Shown here piece by piece: positions 11,701-20,242 of a DNA stretch of 23,386 nucleotides. The stretch is from Rodentolepis nana (taxonomy: Eukaryota; Platyhelminthes; Cestoda; Cyclophyllidea; Hymenolepididae). The position numbers were made by a program, and so were the translations under genes. The stretch covers positions 1 to 23,386 of the forward strand of contig UZAE01013351.1 of the NCBI GenBank assembly GCA_900617975.1, written 5' to 3'. The notes under the pieces were generated by a model. It searched no databases and was not told the origin of the DNA. It saw nothing but the letters and a program-made list of their open reading frames with translations. The stretch's first letter is position 1. Each line of letters starts with the position of its first letter.

Positions 11701-14250
11701 AGAATGAGATTTTTATGAACCAGTTAATTTAATGGCAAAGCTGTGTTAGCTAATAAGTAGTTCATTGCCTCAAACACGAGCCATCACAGCATTGAATGCC
11801 TTGTTTTATAATAGCTTTAATGACTTTAGAACAATGAGTAAACCACGCCCTCATTCCTACCAAGGAATTTAAACCAAAAAAAATAGCTTCTTCCAAAAAA
11901 CCGCCCCAATAACCAAATAGAAGTATTGAGAAGGCCAATTTTTAATTGAGGAAAAACATCCAGTGTATGTGTGAGCGATCAAATTACACTAGTGGCATTT
12001 TACTTGACACTACCTTAAAAGTTGCAATTGGCACAAGATGCCAAGATATGGTCAAGTAAAGATATGCTCTCTCTATCTCACACACCCTCACACACACACT
12101 GGATGTTTTTCCTCAATTAAAAATTGGCCTTCTCAATACTTCTATTTGGTTATTGGGGCGATTTTTTGGAAGAAGCTTATCATCACCCCTTGATAGTGTA
12201 ATGCTATTTTTTTGCTTTAAATTCCTTGGTAGGAATGAGGGCGTGGTTTACTCATTGTTCTAAAGTCATTAAAGCTATTATAAAAATTGTGTACCCCCCG
12301 AGGGAATCGATCTCGTGACCGCTAAATTAAAAGAGATGTGCATGTAAAAACATGAGGTCAATACAGATCTCACGAGGTGAGGCGTAGTGATGGTGTGGTC
12401 GCGAAAGCATCCTAAACAGTTAGAAATCCTTTTGACAAATGCGGTTGGTAGCCAATCTGATCGATGGATATATGAGACTAAGGAAATATTCCAATTATAT
12501 TCAAAAGACTTAATTAGAGCATCACGACTTTTTAATGAGCGGGGTGTGCGATAGACTTACCTCCACGTGGTGCACCCTGGGCAACGTATATTCATACGGC
12601 AGTAAAGTCTATTAACTGGCAGTTGACTTCCCACTTCAAAATACCATCACCCCACTGTATGTCATATTCGACCCCTTTCACAGTACTCACCTCACATTTT
12701 TTCTACCTTTGTGTTTGTCTCTTACATCTTTGAAACACTCTCCTGTTCCCCCCCCCCCTCTCGACTTGTTTCGATTTGATGTTCCTTCCCCTCTGTGAAG
12801 CCTGATGCCAACTAAAGGGCTAATGATAAATATCATAAAGCCTGCCATTTGATATATAACTTTTTAATGAGCAAAAAACGTGCATTCCCAAAAACGAAAT
12901 TTAGTCACCCGTTAAAGGAACACTTGAAAGTGCTTAGCAATACGAATTGTTTGACGAAGGAGGAAATGAATTTTCGAGTATATATTTGCTTGTACAATGG
13001 AAACCAAGATCCGAGAGAAGTGGTGACCTGGAATTAGTCAGCCAAGAATCCAGAATTCTTAAACACTTCTACGGACTATTTAACTTACTATAATTATCGC
13101 ATTCGAAGTATTCGATCATTATGCCATAGACCAGTTTTAAAAACCCTTGAAAATCAGGTACGCACTAAGTTGGATTGAACCAAAAGCATAGAAGAGTGGG
13201 TTAATCTGTTAAGCCATAAATTAGAGCACAAAGGACATCAAGGATTGATCAATCCCCTTCGAATAAATGGTCAGCTAATAAAAGGACCTTTCAATTGTTT
13301 GACTACAAATCGTTAAAAGTTCAAATCTCATAAGTGCACTGAATGAAAGCGCGAACGAGCGTAATAGCATTATTAAATACAAAACATCATAGCAACAACT
13401 CACATTAGTAAGTAAAAAACGGGCAAACAATTATATACATAAATTTAGGGGAACTAAAAACAAATCATAATCATAAATAATGTTGCATCGAGAGATGCGA
13501 AAGAAGTTTCATTGAACATACCTTGAATAACACCGTTCATTGGCTGTCCGATAATTGTCGCTTGGCCGGGCTGAGCGGTGTTGCTAGTCTGGGCTCGAAT
13601 TGTGATGCCAGTAAACTGCCCATTGGGATTAACAATTCGCTGTTGGGCATTTTGAGGATTCAGCGCAGCAGCCAACATGATCGGTCGGGGAGCTCCTGAC
13701 ATAGGCTCAGAAAGAGAAGACCTAAGAACCAAACCAGTCGGCGGTCCGCCTGTTCCCATTGACAAAGTTGTCAGAGGAGCATTTGGACGTCCAATAGGTT
13801 GTAAAGTATGAATTCCGCCCACATTTGGTTGAATAGGTAGACGAGTAATGTTAATTCCCATGCTCTGTTGACCTATAACCGCCTGTTGACGAAAAACACC
13901 CTATTAAAAAGCGTAACGCAGTGTGTACGTCAATTAATGTTTGCGAAACCCACTGGAAATTGTGACGGTTGGATTCGTTGTGCAAATTGAATTATTGGCT
14001 GCGACAAAGGTTCGGGATCTGTAACGTGAGTTTCAGCTAACTTAGATGACCATAGCTAAGACAGAAATTAATATCGGTTGATAATAAGTTACATTCCGGA
14101 GTTGTTCCAGTACATCAAGATCACAACCCTCTTGAGTGAAGGTTTCCTTCATGCCTTCAATTACATCATTTATAACGCTACTATAGAAATTTTCCTATAA
14201 TTATACTTAATAAAAGCATTTCAAACACATTTGCTTACGATATCCATCAT
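6877..14250 (-). CDS. GTF2A1: TFIIA large subunit (alpha/beta precursor), seven coding exons
   Basis: General transcription factor that stabilises TBP on the TATA box with the small TFIIA-gamma subunit, in the nucleus. Coding exons (minus): 14239-14250, 14093-14194, 13954-14055, 13522-13882, 10531-10835, 8823-9722, 6877-7008; total 1914 nt, 637 residues, all junctions GT-AG and in phase. Residues 5-50 form the N-terminal helical domain (FYSSVINDVIEGMKETF, then LWSSKLAETHV). 193-294 is Gln/His/Thr-rich. QVD/G at 296-299 is a Taspase1-type site. 550-565 is an acidic run. 565-630 is the C-terminal domain (PLNSGDDVSDED, NLVVCQYDR, SKWRFWLHDGVM, GRDRLFHKM, TDW). Human protein is about 376 residues, so both linkers are expanded here. 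An 8-residue tail follows the usual terminal Trp. Identity is secure; the first exon is the least certain part. Confidence 0.93.
7009..8822 (-). other. GTF2A1 intron 6 (1.8 kb)
   Basis: Donor CGT/GTAAGTGTC, acceptor TTTTTTGCAG. It holds C and G homopolymers (7153-7163, 7255-7267), a short CA repeat (7926-7940) and a TG repeat (8692-8722). No second gene is seen; several open frames of 60 to 75 codons lack any family signature. Confidence 0.75.
8692..8722. repeat. (TG)n microsatellite in GTF2A1 intron 6
   Basis: About 15 uninterrupted TG units, 130 nt upstream on the map of the exon 6 donor, hence inside the transcribed intron. Confidence 0.9.
8823..9722 (-). CDS. GTF2A1: GTF2A1 exon 6 (cleavage site, acidic linker, start of C-domain)
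   Basis: 300 codons, phase 0 at both ends. It opens with TQVDGAGDGDSDFSDED, matching the LQVDGTGD of vertebrate TFIIA, and closes with NLVVCQYDR. In between: a seven-Gly run, a DDDD block, repeated Thr-Pro, a basic patch SRRKQKVPK and a ten-Glu run. These low-complexity parts are intrinsically disordered by composition and variable in the family. Confidence 0.93.
9723..10530 (-). other. GTF2A1 intron 5 (808 nt)
   Basis: Donor AGG/GTAATT, acceptor CTTTATAG. Contains a C tract (about 10063-10074) with CCTCA repeats. No other feature seen. Confidence 0.75.
10531..10835 (-). CDS. GTF2A1: GTF2A1 exon 5 (Gln/His-rich linker of alpha)
   Basis: Encodes residues 193 (split codon) to 294: a Thr run, PGPPPPHHHH at 237-245, then a dense CAG/CAA-encoded Gln-rich stretch to Arg294. 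Gln-rich linkers are usual in TFIIA-alpha. The acceptor CTCTTTCAG/GT completes the split Gly codon. The plus-strand Leu-rich frame here is the shadow of the CAG repeats. Confidence 0.9.
11804..11975 (+). repeat. Foldback left arm
   Basis: 172-nt arm, near-perfect reverse complement of 12087-12285. It starts at TTTTATAATAGC and ends at CATCCAGTGTATGTGTGAG. Arms this similar imply recent origin or conversion. Confidence 0.9.
12087..12285 (-). repeat. Foldback right arm, with 28-nt insertion
   Basis: 199-nt arm pairing with 11804-11975 over about 171 nt. It differs mainly by an extra 28 nt (about 12179-12206) near a GCT duplicated at the edges. The 111-nt loop contains a smaller inverted pair (TTTACTTGAC near 12000 with GTCAAGTAAA near 12052). 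A MITE or foldback transposon is possible; no clear target-site duplication was found. Confidence 0.9.
12527..12540. repeat. Target-site duplication of SINE-X copy 3, left
   Basis: ACTTTTTAATGAGC, repeated exactly at 12859-12872. Confidence 0.85.
12541..12858 (+). mobile_element. SINE-X copy 3, complete, in GTF2A1 intron 4
   Basis: Full-length sense copy beginning with GGGGTGTGCGATAGACTTAC and ending with the CCTGCCATTTGATATA block, bounded by 14-bp direct repeats. It is antisense to GTF2A1, so the pre-mRNA carries the complement of the head, which reads GTGGAG/GTAAGT, a consensus 5' splice site (12555-12564). An 8-bp stem can form between ATAGACTT (12551-12558) and AAGTCTAT (12605-12612). 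Confidence 0.9.
12859..12872. repeat. Target-site duplication of SINE-X copy 3, right
   Basis: Exact 14-bp match to 12527-12540. Confidence 0.85.
13522..13882 (-). CDS. GTF2A1: GTF2A1 exon 4 (variable part of alpha)
   Basis: 120 codons plus one base. Starts AVIGQQSMG after acceptor GTCAACAG, ends GVIQ-G at donor CAAG/GTATGT. Gly/Pro/Asn/Gln-rich with hydrophobic stretches, without a fold signature, as expected for the alpha linker. A longer frame running past 13522 is intron read-through. Confidence 0.88.
13954..14055 (-). CDS. GTF2A1: GTF2A1 exon 3
   Basis: 34 codons, phase 0 at both ends. Begins LWSSKLAETHV, completing the N-terminal domain (compare LWENKL in vertebrates). Flanked by a 37-nt intron (14056-14092) and a 71-nt intron (13883-13953). 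The donor is CCA/GTGGGT; a GT four bases on would break the frame. Confidence 0.9.
14093..14194 (-). CDS. GTF2A1: GTF2A1 exon 2 (N-terminal helical domain)
   Basis: 34 codons, phase 0 at both ends: ENFYSSVINDVIEGMKETF then GCDLDVLEQLRN. It matches LYRSVIEDVINDVRDIF...VLMELK of the TFIIA four-helix bundle that pairs with TFIIA-gamma. The acceptor is TATAATTATAG, the donor AAT/GTAACT. Confidence 0.93.
14239..14250 (-). CDS. GTF2A1: GTF2A1 first coding exon (MMDI)
   Basis: ATG ATG GAT ATC followed by donor GTAAGC and a 44-nt intron (14195-14238) to exon 2, in phase. Only four codons, so support comes from the good donor and the frame. An AG lies exactly 15 nt upstream of the ATG (14266-14267), a possible trans-splice or 5' UTR acceptor. 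That exon is also open upstream, so translation could begin further back. Confidence 0.6.
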
Positions 14251-14267
14251 AGCTTTTATATTGACCT

Positions 14268-16294
14268 TAATTAGCACTTGGGTTAAGCCTTCTAGCAGGC
14301 TTGAATGGTCTTTTTCAAGGTTTCAGAACCTTATCAAAATATTCAAATATTTTCTATCGCATATAATATAGTTTTTATTAGTTTGCTACTATTTATTTAA
14401 TTAGAATTCGTAAAAATAGTTTTAGAATATTTAAGAAAATCCGAACCAGTTGGAATAAAAATAGTCCAACGAAATATTAGCACTACCAATGAAAACAAGT
14501 GTGATTAGAAAAGCTCAGGCAATGATTAGTCTATACTCGCCGAGTGTACATGACTTACCACACGCACGACGAAGTATTTTCTCATAAATTTTATAATTTA
14601 GTAGTCACTTTCGTAGCACACTTTCGGTATGAATGCCATGACTTATTCCTTTAACTTGATCTTGTCCATGTATCATTCTCATTTAATTTATTAAAATTAT
14701 TTCTTTTGAACGCGCACGCTAAGACGTCTGTAGGATAACAATCAAGCACTTAATATTTCGCGAAAATTTGGCATAAAAGCGTCTTGTTGCACAAGACTTA
14801 TTAACCGTGGAATGTGATTATAAAAGTATAATATTTACAATTTTTGAATGCATTATTATATAAGGTAAATTATTCACTGAAATGAAATATTAATAATCAT
14901 GAAAATTTTCAAATTAAAATGCCATGGCTGTGGTGACAAATAGGGGTCAAGTTAATAAGTCTTACTGTCCGCCAATGTAAAAATTTTATTAAGAAACCAA
15001 TTTTTCTTGGCACCATTTGAGTAGTATTTGTGTATTTTTCCTACAATCTTCCCTTACGTGTTACTTTTTTATTTAAAGCTTTAAATTTTACCTGAAATTG
15101 ATCAGGTAGCCTTTTAGACATCTCGGAAATCGAAGAACTTTGGTATTTTTTTATCATCGAAATCATGAGAGATATTTTTTCTAAAGCATATAATCTTCGA
15201 ATATTTTGATGGTCTATAAAAAAAGCACAGGAGTTTCTTATTAATTTAAAGTTGTAGACCAATTACATTATTTTTTTCTAAATAAAGCAAACCTATTTTG
15301 TGAGCAAATACGGTACTTGCACATTATTACTACGAAACCGATAATAAGCTTTTGATTATAAACAATTTTATACCATTTCGGAGTTTGCAGTCTGTCTTAT
15401 AAGGAGAAGTAATTGTATTATTTCATAAGGCACTAAAAATAAGACTTCTAATCTATATCTTTCTGAATTATAGTTGATAGATCCGTAGAAATCCTCAAAT
15501 TATCATGTTCTTTTGTTGCATTTGAAGAAGAAGATATTAAAACATTAGAAAGTAAATATTTGTCCTGAGGATTTTTAAACTGAAAAGGATCTTTGAAATC
15601 TAACGAGCATGGAAAATCGAACATACCAGGCGTTACAAAATTAATGATACGAGTTCAAACCATTTAAATTTTGCCATTCAGAAAAATAAATTCCAAGTTT
15701 TATTATTTCGAACTAACAGATTGGGACTATCAATAAAGAGGGTTAATGATAAAGTTCTAAAAAATTATATCTTTAACGTTTTTTGCAGATAACCACAATA
15801 CTTTTCCTCCTAAAAATCCTATTTTTATAAAGTTGGTGAGTGTTTTTGACCCAACGAAACACACTCAGATATTTAAGTCATGAAGTCCTCGTGACAAAAT
15901 TGCTGCAATGTTCAATGCGTTAAAATGGTTGGCGAAATCCCCTAGCATAAAATATCTCCCCAAATTAGCCAAGCTACCTCAATCGTGACGGGAAACAAGA
16001 TGCAGGGAATGAATGGCTTTTATTATGGATTACGATGGGCATAATACCTACACGTTTAGTCAAAAAATGCAATCAATAAAAAAATAATGCCAGAATTTCC
16101 TGAATGCTAGGCTGTACTTTCTGTGATTCAATCGTTTGTTCAACCTAAGAAGCCGACGTTTCTCATCGCAGCCATCTCACCACTCCATACGGAATCAAGT
16201 GGCTCTGGCTTCGGCTAATACTTCTTCCAAGAAACCCATATCAAGCTTCTTACTGTGAATAGGCACTAATTCATTCCATTATTCAAATCAGAAA
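14268..16294. other. 2 kb AT-rich intergenic region
   Basis: Contains the presumed GTF2A1 promoter. No gene recognised. A 73-codon minus frame at 15041-15262 includes ATGTCTAAAAGG...CAG/GTAAAA, which could be a small exon (15092-15121), but has no homology I can name. Confidence 0.5.
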
Positions 16295-16300
16295 TTTATT
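16295..16300 (-). terminator. Candidate polyadenylation signal (AATAAA)
   Basis: AATAAA on the minus strand about 120 nt past the stop codon of the coding region at 16419. Confidence 0.45.
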
Positions 16301-16418
16301 TAATAATGTCTAACTAAAACCACTCTGGATGTGGCCCACAACCCATCAACCAAAAAGAGGGATGACGGATCAGAATAAAAATGTACATTACTTTACGCTT
16401 ATATCATACAAAGGTGAT

Positions 16419-17233
16419 TCAACTCTGATTGGCCGGCGTGGTATTTTGTTCTGGTATATCCGGAGCGGGCCAGTAGATAAACAACCTATCCCCCACTTTC
16501 CTGAAGTAGCAAACAGAAAAGGCTTCAATGAGAATTTTGACCAGGTTCGCAAAGACACCCTCTTTCCGACGCAGTTGCCAGACCTTGAAGTGAGTTTTAT
16601 TTTGTAAACACGGCTGGTAGCATCTCGCCGCGGAGGGAACAAACTTGCGAAAGAGTTTGATGAGGCGTTCGAAGTTGGCGCCGATCTTTGCATCGAGGAC
16701 AAAAACACAATGTGGCATGTGGACATTCAGGAAGTAGCTTGTAGCTTCCCTGAAAAAGGCTCTCTCTCCTCCCCAACCACCAAAGTCTTCGGACATATTG
16801 CTCACAAAGATAAAGACATCTGGTTCGGGTATACTTCTTGGACTGTTAATAAGTTCTGCAAAGGATACATTCACTCCAATGACAACTCGCATATACGATT
16901 TCATAATAGCGTTTTCTTCAAAAGCATTGCCAACGGTTTTGTTCAATTTTTCTGTCAATTTAGGGGTCAAATTCACTCCGCACATCAGAACCTTCACAAG
17001 TGGGCCATCATTCACATTTCGATATGAAAGCTTGGTGATGAATTTTGTAATATAATTGTACACTCCAAGGGTGCATATCATTTCCTCCGGGGATCTGGAT
17101 TCAATGGCAAGTCGAATGGCGTGGTATTGGGCAAGATTGAGCCAACAAATTCGGTTTAGTTGCATCCTCTTTCGCACCTTCCTCTGCAATCGCTCCATCT
17201 TGCCTTCTCGCATATTGCCAGCAGAGTGCTCGC
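16419..17233 (-). CDS. Unrecognised protein, possibly a degenerate TROVE/Ro60-like protein
   Basis: 264-codon frame from ATG 17213, or 270 codons if it is an exon starting at 17233 after TTTTAAG. By far the longest unexplained frame here, with balanced composition and a plausible poly(A) signal, so probably coding. Lys/Arg-rich N-terminus, then hydrophobic strands typical of an alpha/beta fold: SYMRVVIGVNVS (near ATG-residues 104-115) and PDVFIFVSNMSEDFGG (near 130-145), then HCVFVLDAKIG. By eye these recall Ro60's RFLLAVDVSASM and ADVFIVFTDNETFAGG strands of the von Willebrand A domain. The Ro60 MIDAS residues are not kept (NVSFA for DVSAS), and about 60 residues between the strands are missing. 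No transmembrane segment is obvious. Family assignment is tentative; it could be an unrelated lineage-specific protein. Confidence 0.55.
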
Positions 17234-17746
17234 CTTAAAATGAAGTATCTTTAGGCCTCACATTGAGTGACAACTTTTCACTCAAATGCTAATTTAAATT
17301 TGAAATCACTGCCGAAGTAGGCAGTGATTATTACTAAATAAAACTAACGAGATTTCAGTAATGAAATTCGGAAAATTAAATTCTGAATTAACAAGCCTCA
17401 GTCATACATTCGTTACAACTTTTAATTTTAGTAGGCTTCTTTGAAATCAGGGGTTATCGGTTCGACTCCCATAGGTACATAAGTTATGAACGAAGTAGCT
17501 ATTTCCTCTTATTAAGGGCAGCTAATCAGCTTAGAGGCAAAATTGTGGGTTTTTGCTACCAGAATAGGCGGTAGAGAAAAAAGCGAGGTGCATTTTCAAC
17601 AACTGAGTGCCACCTTCACAAAACCTTGTTACGCTTACTTTTAAACAGCGTTCATTTACACTTCTAAAGGTGCTACCGTTTTAACCCCATAGGGGTTCGT
17701 ATTTTTTCACTGGCAACATTGCGGTTGACAACCGAATATTTTTCAC
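17234..17746 (-). other. Possible 513-nt intron of the TROVE-like gene
   Basis: Donor G/GTGAAA at 17746, acceptor TTTTAAG at 17234. This joins the two neighbouring frames in phase (924 nt, 307 residues). It contains a B-box-like GGTTCGACTCC at about 17459-17469. Unconfirmed. Confidence 0.3.
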
Positions 17747-17855
17747 CGGCACGAGATAATGCCTGTCGAAGTTTTGCAGAATAATTCCTTATCAATCGTT
17801 CTTGATCCTCAGCATCGACCAGGGTAACAATGTACTCCCCACCTTCTGCTAACAT
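17747..17855 (-). CDS. Possible upstream exon of the TROVE-like gene
   Basis: Starts at ATG 17855 and encodes MLAEGGEYIVTLV..., ending SRA-G at donor GTGAAA; unspliced, it would be a 60-codon frame ending at 17673. The AEGGEYIV...ERLIR spacing recalls SEGGTYYI...EALIR in the N-terminal part of Ro60. A strong pyrimidine tract ending CCACCTGAG (AG at 17907-17908) could be the acceptor for its 5' UTR. If genuine, the HEAT-like middle of TROVE would be absent. Confidence 0.35.
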
Positions 17856-18080
17856 TTGAGCACAATTGACAACTTTGACAATTCAGGCGCTTTTATTTGA
17901 ATTCACCTCAGGTGGAGAGAAGGAGATTGAGAGAATGGAGAGGAAGGAAAATTGGAATTTCGCTTGTCCATGTAAAATGTTATTTGACCTTTTGGCCCGA
18001 AATTCGCTCATTCACCTCAAATCTATCACACAAAGTGAACTGGAGTATAAATTTTAGAATTATTAAAATTAACACTAATT

Positions 18081-18088
18081 ACATTTGG
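18081..18088. repeat. Short target-site duplication of SINE-X copy 4, left
   Basis: ACATTTGG, repeated at 18380-18387. Confidence 0.5.
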
Positions 18089-18379
18089 TGTGTGGTGCAC
18101 CCTGGGCAACGTATACTCACACGGCAAAAATGTCTATCACTCGGCAATTGACTTCGGATTTCAAGCTACCATGACTCCACTGTATGCCATATTTGACTAC
18201 TTCCACAGTACTCACCTCACCTTTTTCTACCTTTTCTACTCTCGTCTTTGAAACACTCTTCTGTCCCACACCCCCCTCTCGATTTTTGTCACTTTGATGT
18301 TCCATCCCCTCTGTGATGCCTGAAGTCAACTAAAGGGCTAATGATAACTGTCAAAACGCCTGCCATTTGATATAAATAA
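18089..18379 (+). mobile_element. SINE-X copy 4, 5'-truncated
   Basis: Sense copy starting in the head at TGGTGCACCCTGGG and ending in the tail ATTTGATATAAATAA. It lacks the first 27 or so bases of the head, with 8-bp direct repeats at its edges, as expected for 5' truncation during target-primed reverse transcription. Confidence 0.85.
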
Positions 18380-18460
18380 ACATTTGGCGTAGGAATCGTC
18401 ATTATCAAAACTCACTAAACCTTCTATTCCTGAAGTTAACAATTTGAATAAACCATTCTT

Positions 18461-18547
18461 ATTTATTTATATCAAATGGCAGGCGTTTTGATGGTTGTCA
18501 TTAGCCCTTTAGCTGACTTCGGGCTTCATAGAGAGGAGTTTGAAACT
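18461..18547 (-). mobile_element. SINE-X copy 5, 3'-end fragment
   Basis: Only the tail (TATTTATTTATATC) and the last 65 or so bases of the element, antisense, ending after CATAGAGAGGAG. ATTCTTAT at 18455-18462 and 18548-18555 may be its target-site duplication, so it is probably a severe 5' truncation. It forms an inverted pair with copy 4 across an 81-nt spacer. Confidence 0.8.
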
Positions 18548-18555
18548 ATTCTTAT

Positions 18556-19096
18556 AAAGTGACTGTAAATTATCAGAGTCAAACAATATTTAATTTGTTT
18601 AAATAAAGAAAGAAATGTTTAACAAACTTCAAATATTGAGCCAAATTTAAAGAAAATAATTAGATTTTCCATTTAGCGAAGCCACCTCTTTCTTCATGAA
18701 AATTTTGATAACCTCAATATTCTCCGCATTTTTGTGACTTTCATGAAAAAAATTTTTGAAACACGTTTACGTTTAGTAAAAAAGGGAAACAATTTTTTTT
18801 TTGCAAGGTCACCACGGCGAGTAAATTAAAGTTGAAAAACTTTATTTCTTTTGCTGATGGGATATTTTAGATTATTGCACACATATGTTGGAGTTTTTGG
18901 GAATGGCAACAGATTTCCTTCACCGGAGTTCCTGAATTATCAGTTGGTCTCTTTTCTATTAATTGGATCGTTATTAAACAAATTAAGGATGGGGTACTTT
19001 TTTGGTGGAGAAATCCATCGAAACCATTGGAGAAAATAGTCAATCAGACTTCGCCATTGATTGCATATACCTCGTTCACTTGAAACGAGTTGTGGG
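18556..19096. other. AT-rich non-coding stretch
   Basis: No gene recognised. A 62-codon plus frame at 18851-19039 has no family signature. Confidence 0.45.
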
Positions 19097-19130
19097 ATAC
19101 GTCATCACTTGACGCGTCATCACATGACGG
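19097..19130. promoter_or_regulatory. CRE/ATF-like motif cluster
   Basis: Two direct copies of CGTCATCAC (19100-19108, 19115-19123) followed by an inverted ATGACGG. These resemble ATF/CREB half-sites. No transcription unit starting here was identified, so function is inferred from motif clustering alone. Confidence 0.3.
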
Positions 19131-19180
19131 CACGCCAGGATTGGGAGGTGCGACCGTACAACTCTGTGTGCAGCGACCGT

Positions 19181-19348
19181 ACAAACAGTAACCAATCATT
19201 AGCCTCTGTTTAACCTAATCCCATACAAACAGTGACCAATCATTAACCTCTGTTTGTTTAACACTAGCCTCTGTTTGTTTGACCTAATCCGCCATCCTGA
19301 TCATGATTAGCCTCTGTTTGCTTAACCTTATCCCCCATCCTGATCACA
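19181..19348. repeat. Degenerate tandem repeat, about 40-44 nt units, with CCAAT boxes
   Basis: Two units share ACAAACAGT(A/G)ACCAATCATTA followed by CCTCTGTTT. CCTCTGTTT recurs near 19203, 19247, 19268 and 19311, the last units adding CCATCCTGATCA. Two perfect ACCAATCATT elements lie 44 nt apart. Non-coding. Confidence 0.75.
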
Positions 19349-20132
19349 AGGGTTATGCGTAGGTTTAATCTTAAACTCAAAGACAAAGACGAAGCAAAGA
19401 CTGTTGTCTCAATGAAAATTTTTAGGCGAATATCTGAAGTTGGCTGAAGAAAAGAATTCCCAGGACATATCTCGAATTTGGTCATGCACAAAAATGCACC
19501 ACATGGTCCTTTGAGTCATTCACGCTAGCCATTTTAATAGGCTCAAATTCAAAGAATCAGATTTGGCAAGAAGGCCGGTAAGTGGGGTGGAAACCATTAC
19601 CGCTTTAGAATTCCCAATTCAGTGGGAAAACTACCATCATTCTAGTAATTTCCCCTCCGTTAAGGCAACTTAACTCATCTGATTTAGTTACTAAAACTTT
19701 GTCGCAATCCAGTCAAGAAATGGAGGATTGCCCTATGCCCTGAGTCATTGCCATAATTGTCAAGTCAACCCACACAAGTAATTTCATTTTAATTTGCTCC
19801 ATCACTCGATTTGGCCCCCCAATTCTGACTTTTAAAGTGATAAGTAAGGGAAACTCAGGTCTCTTAAAGTTCTGATCAGGAGGCAAGTAACTGACAGCAG
19901 CATGCAATCTGGCATAATGTTTAATTCCACGTGTTTCAGAGAAGGCCTCAATTTTGGCTATATGGGTGGTAATTTCCAGAAAAAAAGACTCGGAACATTT
20001 CGGAGCATTTGGAGATAAGTATAAATTAGGCAGCTATTAATTAACATTCGGCACCACTTCATAGTAAACAAGCGATACGCTTAATGACCTGCTTGAAGTC
20101 GACTTGTAGTGAATACGCATGCAGAGAGAGGC
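19349..20132. other. Non-coding stretch
   Basis: No gene recognised; open frames of 64 and 75 codons on the minus strand show no family signature. Confidence 0.45.
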
Positions 20133-20230
20133 TGGGTGGTGTAGTGGTGAGGGGTTCCTGTGTCCTCTCTCTCTGTCCCCCACCCCTCCCTCTCCTGGAG
20201 CGGATTTCCTATGCCAAATTATCAGGACAC
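20129..20230 (+). repeat. Possible tRNA-derived retroposon fragment
   Basis: GCTGGGTGGTGTAGTGGTGAGGGG resembles the 5' part of a tRNA; TGGTGTAGTGG fits the pol III A box. The following CT-rich stretch has no convincing B box, so it is at best a decayed tRNA-type SINE head. Confidence 0.35.
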
Positions 20231-20242
20231 AAAACCGTAAAA

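Larger units (their letters stand above)
10836..13521 (-). other. GTF2A1 intron 4 (2.7 kb, repeat-bearing)
   Basis: Donor CAAG/GTATGT, acceptor CTCTTTCAG. It carries a large foldback (11804-12285), a tRNA-like remnant (about 12290-12420) and SINE-X copy 3 (12541-12858). The rest (10840-11800, 12875-13520) is unique-looking and AT-rich with no gene seen; the 62-codon frame at 12849-13037 begins inside the SINE and has no family signature. Confidence 0.8.

Noticed and set aside
12849..13037. 62-codon plus frame
   Set aside because: Starts inside the SINE-X copy 3 tail, runs through its target-site duplication and lies antisense in a GTF2A1 intron.
16329..17238. Five plus-strand frames and a 112-codon minus frame
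   Set aside because: Shadows of the 264-codon minus-strand coding region; composition and poly(A) signal favour the minus frame.
17401..17480. Functional tRNA gene at the GGTTCGACTCC box
   Set aside because: The T-stem has a mismatch and no matching acceptor stem or A box was found at the right distance.
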